NCBI GenBank assembly: GCA_003136915.1
Contig: PLEB01000432.1
Location: forward strand, 1,384-12,146
Direction: 5' to 3'
Length of the DNA: 10,763 nt
From: Chitinophagaceae bacterium
Lineage (GTDB): Bacteria > Bacteroidota > Bacteroidia > Chitinophagales > Chitinophagaceae
Both the position numbers and the translations under genes were made by a program. Below, piece by piece: positions 7,425-10,763 of the stretch. The notes under the pieces were generated by a model, which did no database searches, was not told the DNA's origin, and saw only the letters and a program-made list of their open reading frames with translations. Each line of letters starts with the position of its first letter. The first letter of the stretch is position 1.

Positions 7425-8786
7425 GTGGGTAAATCAAAAAAAATCATGTTCCAAAAATTTGAACTTCGCATACTCATCCGCGTTATAATATTATTTGTGG
7501 TGCTTTGCTTCACGGCCATAGTTGTAATTCAGAGTCAGTTTATTTATCTGATCATCCTTCTGCCCATATTGGCCTTCGAGTTTGGTGATTTTTACAGGTT
7601 CTTCAGGAAAACGCAGGACGAGCTGGAACAATTTGTCGAGTCGGTCCACTACCGCGACTTTTCCCGCCATTTTGATGTAAATCGTGCTCCGGTTGAGCTC
7701 AAAACGATGCGCAGGGGGTTTAACGATATCAACAGTACGTTTAAGGTGATCAGCCGGGAAAGGGAAACACAGTTCCTCTACCTGCAGAAGATCCTGGAAT
7801 TGGTGGAAACCGGTATTCTTTCCTATGAAGTTGGCAGCGGCGAGGTTGTCTGGATGAATGAGTCCCTGAAAAAAATCCTTGGGGTTCCTTATCTGAAAAC
7901 CATGCATTCCCTTGAAAAAAGGGATCCCTATTTATTTAAAGAGATCCAGCAGCTTCAACCGGGGATGGGTAAGATCGTTTCTATTTCAAGGGATAACGGT
8001 ATAGTAAAAGTGCTGGCTTCGGCCACCGGTTTTCAAACCGACAATAAGATGTTTAAATTGGCGGCATTCCAGAATGTAAATGAGGCGCTGGATGAAACGG
8101 AAGCCCGGGCCTGGCAGAAATTGTTAAGCGTGATGACCCACGAGATCATGAATTCGGTTGCGCCCATTTCTTCACTGGCCGAAACGATGCTGGACAGGCT
8201 GCAGAAGGCAACGGAACTCATGCGTGAACAACCTGCGGCCATCGAAGACCTGGAACTGGGTATCGAAACCATCCGGAGGCGTAGTGAGGGTCTGCTTAAG
8301 TTTGCTGAAACCTACCGTAATCTCAATAAGATTGTCTCACCCACCCTGAAAAAAGTTCTGCTCCGGGATTTGTTTGAAAATCTGAACCAGCTGATGCTCC
8401 CTACGCTCGATCAAAAAAATGTAAAGCTCGAGATCATGCTGCAAAACCCGGAACTGTCTTACGAAATGGATGCGACACTTATTGAACAGGTGCTGATCAA
8501 CCTGCTTGTAAACGCAATAGAAGCAGTTAAAGACAAACCCCATCCCAGAATTCAGCTTTCAGCCTTTAATGCCAACAATAATAAGATCAATATTAAAGTA
8601 GCGGACAATGGCTGCGGCATAGCTCCGGGGCTGATGGACAGGATTTTTATTCCTTTTTTCAGTACCCGGAAAAACGGCAGCGGTATCGGGCTTAGTCTGA
8701 GCCAGCAAATCCTGATGTTGCACAAAGGAAGTATCCAGGTACAATCTGTCGAAAATGAAGGATCTGTGTTTACCTTGCATTTGTGA
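7425..8786 (+). CDS. Membrane sensor histidine kinase, NtrY-like
   Basis: A 453-residue kinase expected to phosphorylate the regulator encoded just upstream. Two adjacent membrane helices (about 15-36 and 38-54) are joined by a very short turn, so almost nothing is exposed in the periplasm. This points to sensing within the membrane or through a partner. A linker with HAMP-like character (about 60-115) and a PAS-like segment (about 118-215, GILSYEVGSGEVVWMNESL) follow. The HisKA helix has H239 in MTHEIMNSVAPI. The ATPase domain has N-box LLVNAIEA (N363), G1 DNGCGI (394-399), FIPFFSTR (408-415) and G2 GSGIGLSLS (418-426). All catalytic boxes are intact. The start is GTG 7425 (AGGA upstream) or ATG 7446, which would shorten the protein by 7 residues. 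Confidence 0.93.
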   Translation: MGKSKKIMFQKFELRILIRVIILFVVLCFTAIVVIQSQFIYLIILLPILAFEFGDFYRFFRKTQDELEQFVESVHYRDFSRHFDVNRAPVELKTMRRGFNDINSTFKVISRERETQFLYLQKILELVETGILSYEVGSGEVVWMNESLKKILGVPYLKTMHSLEKRDPYLFKEIQQLQPGMGKIVSISRDNGIVKVLASATGFQTDNKMFKLAAFQNVNEALDETEARAWQKLLSVMTHEIMNSVAPISSLAETMLDRLQKATELMREQPAAIEDLELGIETIRRRSEGLLKFAETYRNLNKIVSPTLKKVLLRDLFENLNQLMLPTLDQKNVKLEIMLQNPELSYEMDATLIEQVLINLLVNAIEAVKDKPHPRIQLSAFNANNNKINIKVADNGCGIAPGLMDRIFIPFFSTRKNGSGIGLSLSQQILMLHKGSIQVQSVENEGSVFTLHL

Positions 8787-8818
8787 TTTTCTAATTCTTA
8801 ATTTTTACATTGTACACG

Positions 8819-9598
8819 ATGAACGAAAAATTCCACGTCGGCATAACTACGTGTGGAAAATATGATAACTACCGGCATTGGATAGAAGGTTCCGGGCAGG
8901 CTGAAGCGGTTCGGCTCAACTATTCCCAAAACAATGCAGATGAAATGGCAAACTGTAAGGGACTGGTATTAACCGGGGGAGAGGATGTTAGCCCGGAATT
9001 ATACGGCAGGGCGGAATTTGCCAGGGAATATGCGTTGAAAGAGATTATTCAGGAGCGTGACGAGTTTGAATTTGCGGTTATCCGGAAAGCACTGGACCAG
9101 AAAAAGCCCATTCTGGGTATTTGCCGGGGACTGCAGGTGATGAACGTTTATCTGGGCGGAACCCTTATACCGGACATTCCAGCATTCCTCCATTCCGGTC
9201 TTCATGGAAAAATAAATGGTACGGATCAGCAGCATACGGTAACGATCACACCCGATTCCCGTCTCCGGCAGATCAGCGGCCTCGAAGCCGGCCTGGTGAA
9301 TTCGGCCCACCATCAATCCGCCGACACAATTGCCAAAGACTTAAAGATCACAGCATTCGGGGATACCGATATCGTAGAAGCTATGGAATGGATCTTCCCT
9401 GAAAAGTGTTCCTGGTTATTGCTTGTTCAATGGCACCCGGAAAGAATGGCGGATCAGGCCAGTCCGCTTGCGAACCGGATCCGCATTACTTTTCTGGAAG
9501 CCTGCCGGAACTTCCGGACGACTAACGCGGATCCTTATTTGAATCCGGCTTTGCATCCTTTCCATGCCAGGTATTCTGCCAGGGTCCGAAAGGATTGA
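8819..9598 (+). CDS. Peptidase C26 / gamma-glutamyl hydrolase-like class I glutamine amidotransferase
   Basis: A 259-residue protein of the PuuD-like group, which hydrolyses gamma-glutamyl amides such as gamma-glutamyl-GABA. Visible motifs (numbered from ATG 8819) are LVLTGGEDVSPELYG (about 50-64), the nucleophile elbow ILGICRGLQVMN with Cys102, NSAHHQS (about 161-167), and WHPE with His206 and Glu208 completing the Cys-His-Glu triad. No signal peptide is seen, so it is cytoplasmic. The last 25 or so residues after the core helix (NPALHPFHARYSARVRKD) look like an extra tail. ATG 8819 is preferred; TTG at 8810 in the same frame would add three residues. The gene begins 32 nt after the kinase stop on the same strand, so it is probably co-transcribed. 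Its substrate and its connection to the signalling pair are not evident from sequence. Confidence 0.88.
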   Translation: MNEKFHVGITTCGKYDNYRHWIEGSGQAEAVRLNYSQNNADEMANCKGLVLTGGEDVSPELYGRAEFAREYALKEIIQERDEFEFAVIRKALDQKKPILGICRGLQVMNVYLGGTLIPDIPAFLHSGLHGKINGTDQQHTVTITPDSRLRQISGLEAGLVNSAHHQSADTIAKDLKITAFGDTDIVEAMEWIFPEKCSWLLLVQWHPERMADQASPLANRIRITFLEACRNFRTTNADPYLNPALHPFHARYSARVRKD

Positions 9599-9720
9599 TC
9601 CATAAGATATTCAATTGAGAAGGATTGTTTTTCCCGGAAACCCTTATTTCTAACCCCCTCCTTCAGCACCTGGCAAAAGAATTGATGGCAAAGAATATCT
9701 GTGTATGAGAAACTGAAGTA

Positions 9721-9764
9721 TTCCGGAAACGGGAAGCATGCGGTTTTTTCCCATCGTTCCGGAA
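9721..9764. repeat. TTCCGGAA inverted/direct pair able to form a hairpin
   Basis: TTCCGGAA, itself a palindrome, occurs at 9721-9728 and 9757-9764. Inside, GGGAA (9731-9735) can pair with TTCCC (9748-9752), extending the stem after a small internal loop. There is no T-run after either arm, so it may be a protein-binding dyad or an RNA 3' end structure rather than a classical terminator. Confidence 0.4.
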
Positions 9765-9781
9765 AAATGTAGATAAATTTC

Positions 9782-9802
9782 AAAAACCGAATGGTTTTTA
9801 TT
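9782..9802 (+). terminator. Weak intrinsic-terminator-like hairpin after the peptidase operon
   Basis: AAAAACC, loop GAAT, GGTTTTT, then ATT: a perfect 7-bp stem with only two G-C pairs whose right arm ends in a T-run. It lies about 185 nt after the peptidase stop and before the next gene, a reasonable place for termination. The stem is too weak for certainty. Confidence 0.35.
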
Positions 9803-9955
9803 CAGTCGAGAATCTTATTTTTGTTATATATTCTGTCAATTTCCACCGGTTCTTGCAAAATCCCATCCGCTTAAAGCCACTCATCGTCCCCAACTGAAAT
9901 CTGTCCCATACCTGTTGCAGACCTTTTTTGTCATTAAAGAATCTGATAAGGGTTT

Positions 9956-9990
9956 CTGTTAAAGATCTCTGTGGATAAACCGATTAACAG
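9956..9990 (+). repeat. CTGTTAA/TTAACAG inverted repeat in the leader of the last gene
   Basis: CTGTTAA (9956-9962) and TTAACAG (9984-9990) pair perfectly over 7 bp with a 21-nt loop. The right arm ends 15 nt before ATG 10006, so it could be an operator or a hairpin affecting translation. A chance origin is also possible. Confidence 0.35.
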
Positions 9991-10005
9991 TTTAATGAAT
10001 TGATT

Positions 10006-10763
10006 ATGAAAAAATTTTACCTACTGATTCTCACAACAGGTTTTTTATTTTCCTCTTTTGTTTCAAACGCAGGTAGTCCGTATACTACAACTTTGGCAGG
10101 AACTCCCGCCGCACCCCTGCTCATGTCAGATCCCACTTCCTGGATAGGCCTTAATTCTCCTCCCGCCAATTGCTTGGGCTGCCAAATTATTATCAATTCC
10201 CCTATGATCATGACTACGGCGACCGTTAACCCTATTTTGAACAATTCAACTCTCCAAATTAATGGGGGAGCTTCTTTAACTGTAGATACTTATGTTCAGG
10301 TTACAAATAGCACTGTCATCGTTGGAAGCGATGCAACAACGGCTGCATCCGTAATTGTGAATGATCAGGTAGACCTTATCGGAACTACTACCATTCAACT
10401 TGCCAATGTCAATACTTTTATTGATGCGACTAACTCCGGTACGCCCCCGAATCCAATCAGCGGTCCACATTTTGATTATAGCGGTGGAACCAAAAGTGCT
10501 GGACTTTTTTTCCTTACCGGGGCAGATCCACATGGATTCACGCTTACCTTAAATGAACTGGGAGATGGTAGCTCTGCGAATAGTTTCGCTATGTACACGC
10601 TGAATTGCGCACCGACTATTCCAGCATCACCTAACAACTGCGGTTCTGGTGTTGTATACGGCCCGGCCACCACCACGCTGGATCCCTCAGTTCCATCAGC
10701 AGGCCTGATTTTCACGGAATCGTCCACACTGCCTGTTGAATTGGTGCAATTTGTTGCTACCAG
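10006..10763 (+). CDS. Secreted, probably beta-rich protein, likely type IX secretion cargo (N-terminal part)
   Basis: The frame is open from ATG 10006 to the window edge (252 codons). It begins with a clear signal peptide: MKKF, a hydrophobic core (about 5-19), and SNA-GS cleavage near residue 22. The mature part is rich in Thr, Ser, Asn, Gly and Val, with short repeated hydrophobic strands at about 80-140 (LQINGGASLTV, STVIVGSDA, ASVIVNDQVDLIG, TTTIQL), suggesting a beta-solenoid or beta-sandwich. There are four cysteines, including CLGC (56-59) and C201, C212. Near the edge TLPVELVQFVA (241-251) matches the linker that in many Bacteroidota surface proteins precedes Ig-like repeats and a type IX C-terminal sorting domain; that part is outside the window. 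The family is not otherwise recognised. No enzyme motif is seen. It appears to be separate from the signalling operon. Confidence 0.8.
   Translation, partial: MKKFYLLILTTGFLFSSFVSNAGSPYTTTLAGTPAAPLLMSDPTSWIGLNSPPANCLGCQIIINSPMIMTTATVNPILNNSTLQINGGASLTVDTYVQVTNSTVIVGSDATTAASVIVNDQVDLIGTTTIQLANVNTFIDATNSGTPPNPISGPHFDYSGGTKSAGLFFLTGADPHGFTLTLNELGDGSSANSFAMYTLNCAPTIPASPNNCGSGVVYGPATTTLDPSVPSAGLIFTESSTLPVELVQFVAT

Larger units (their letters stand above)
9599..10005. other. Intergenic region with several inverted repeats, no gene seen
   Basis: About 400 bases without a convincing ORF; a minus-strand frame through 9535-9783 overlaps the peptidase end and matches nothing I recognise. It contains an AGATATTC/GAATATCT pair (9605-9612 and 9693-9700), two TTCCGGAA boxes (9721-9728 and 9757-9764), a small terminator-like hairpin (9782-9799) and a CTGTTAA/TTAACAG pair (9956-9962 and 9984-9990) close to the next start codon. 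TATTTTTG at 9816-9823 fits the Bacteroidota -7 pattern TAnnTTTG but has no clear upstream TTG box. Confidence 0.6.

Noticed and set aside
9535..9783. Minus-strand 82-residue frame overlapping the end of the peptidase gene
   Set aside because: It overlaps the peptidase coding end antisense, has no recognisable domain and no upstream signals, and is most likely a chance frame.
10017..10727. Minus-strand frames opposite the secreted-protein gene
   Set aside because: The plus-strand frame has a good signal peptide, sensible composition and a known linker motif over 252 codons. The opposite frames are shadows.

Overview
The window reads as chromosomal DNA of a Bacteroidota bacterium, most plausibly of the Chitinophaga/Sphingobacteria kind, although no marker gene fixes the family. 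Three things point there. The permease is the roughly 790-residue, double-FtsX MacB-like type common in this phylum. Most genes start without a clear Shine-Dalgarno sequence. The last gene carries a signal peptide and an LPVELVQF motif of the kind that precedes the C-terminal region of many Bacteroidota secreted proteins.

Left half, minus strand (about 5744 down to 1): a probable operon for a MacAB-TolC-like tripartite ABC exporter. In transcription order it holds a membrane-anchored HlyD/MacA-type adaptor (4491-5744), an ABC ATPase (3781-4458), a double-module FtsX/MacB permease (1378-3759), a second, diverged ABC ATPase (576-1253), and the start of a TolC-type outer-membrane protein (575 to beyond position 1). 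Between the permease and the second ATPase lies a 124-base gap that is almost filled by a long imperfect inverted repeat built on a GGTTGAT heptamer.

Centre (5745-6046): a 302-base divergent control region. It holds a candidate vegetative promoter facing right, a strong -24 half of a sigma-54-like promoter facing left, a perfect 7-bp palindrome, and a direct repeat of GATACAGG spaced 22 bp apart.

Right half, plus strand: a sigma-54-dependent response regulator (6047-7408), its membrane histidine kinase (7425-8786) and a class I glutamine-amidotransferase-like peptidase of the C26 family (8819-9598), closely spaced as one operon. About 400 bases of non-coding DNA with several hairpins follow. 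Then comes the start of a secreted, low-complexity, probably beta-rich protein (10006 to beyond the window end).

Inferred working model: the kinase senses an envelope signal, and the phosphorylated regulator binds the shared intergenic region and switches on the exporter through sigma-54. The exporter moves a substrate from the periplasm or inner membrane through TolC. The peptidase may process a gamma-glutamyl or similar amide linked to the signal or the cargo, but only gene order supports this. The individual families are familiar. The unusual points are the unequal ATPase pair, the inverted repeat inside the operon, the GAFTDA variant in the regulator, and the amidase attached to the two-component operon.
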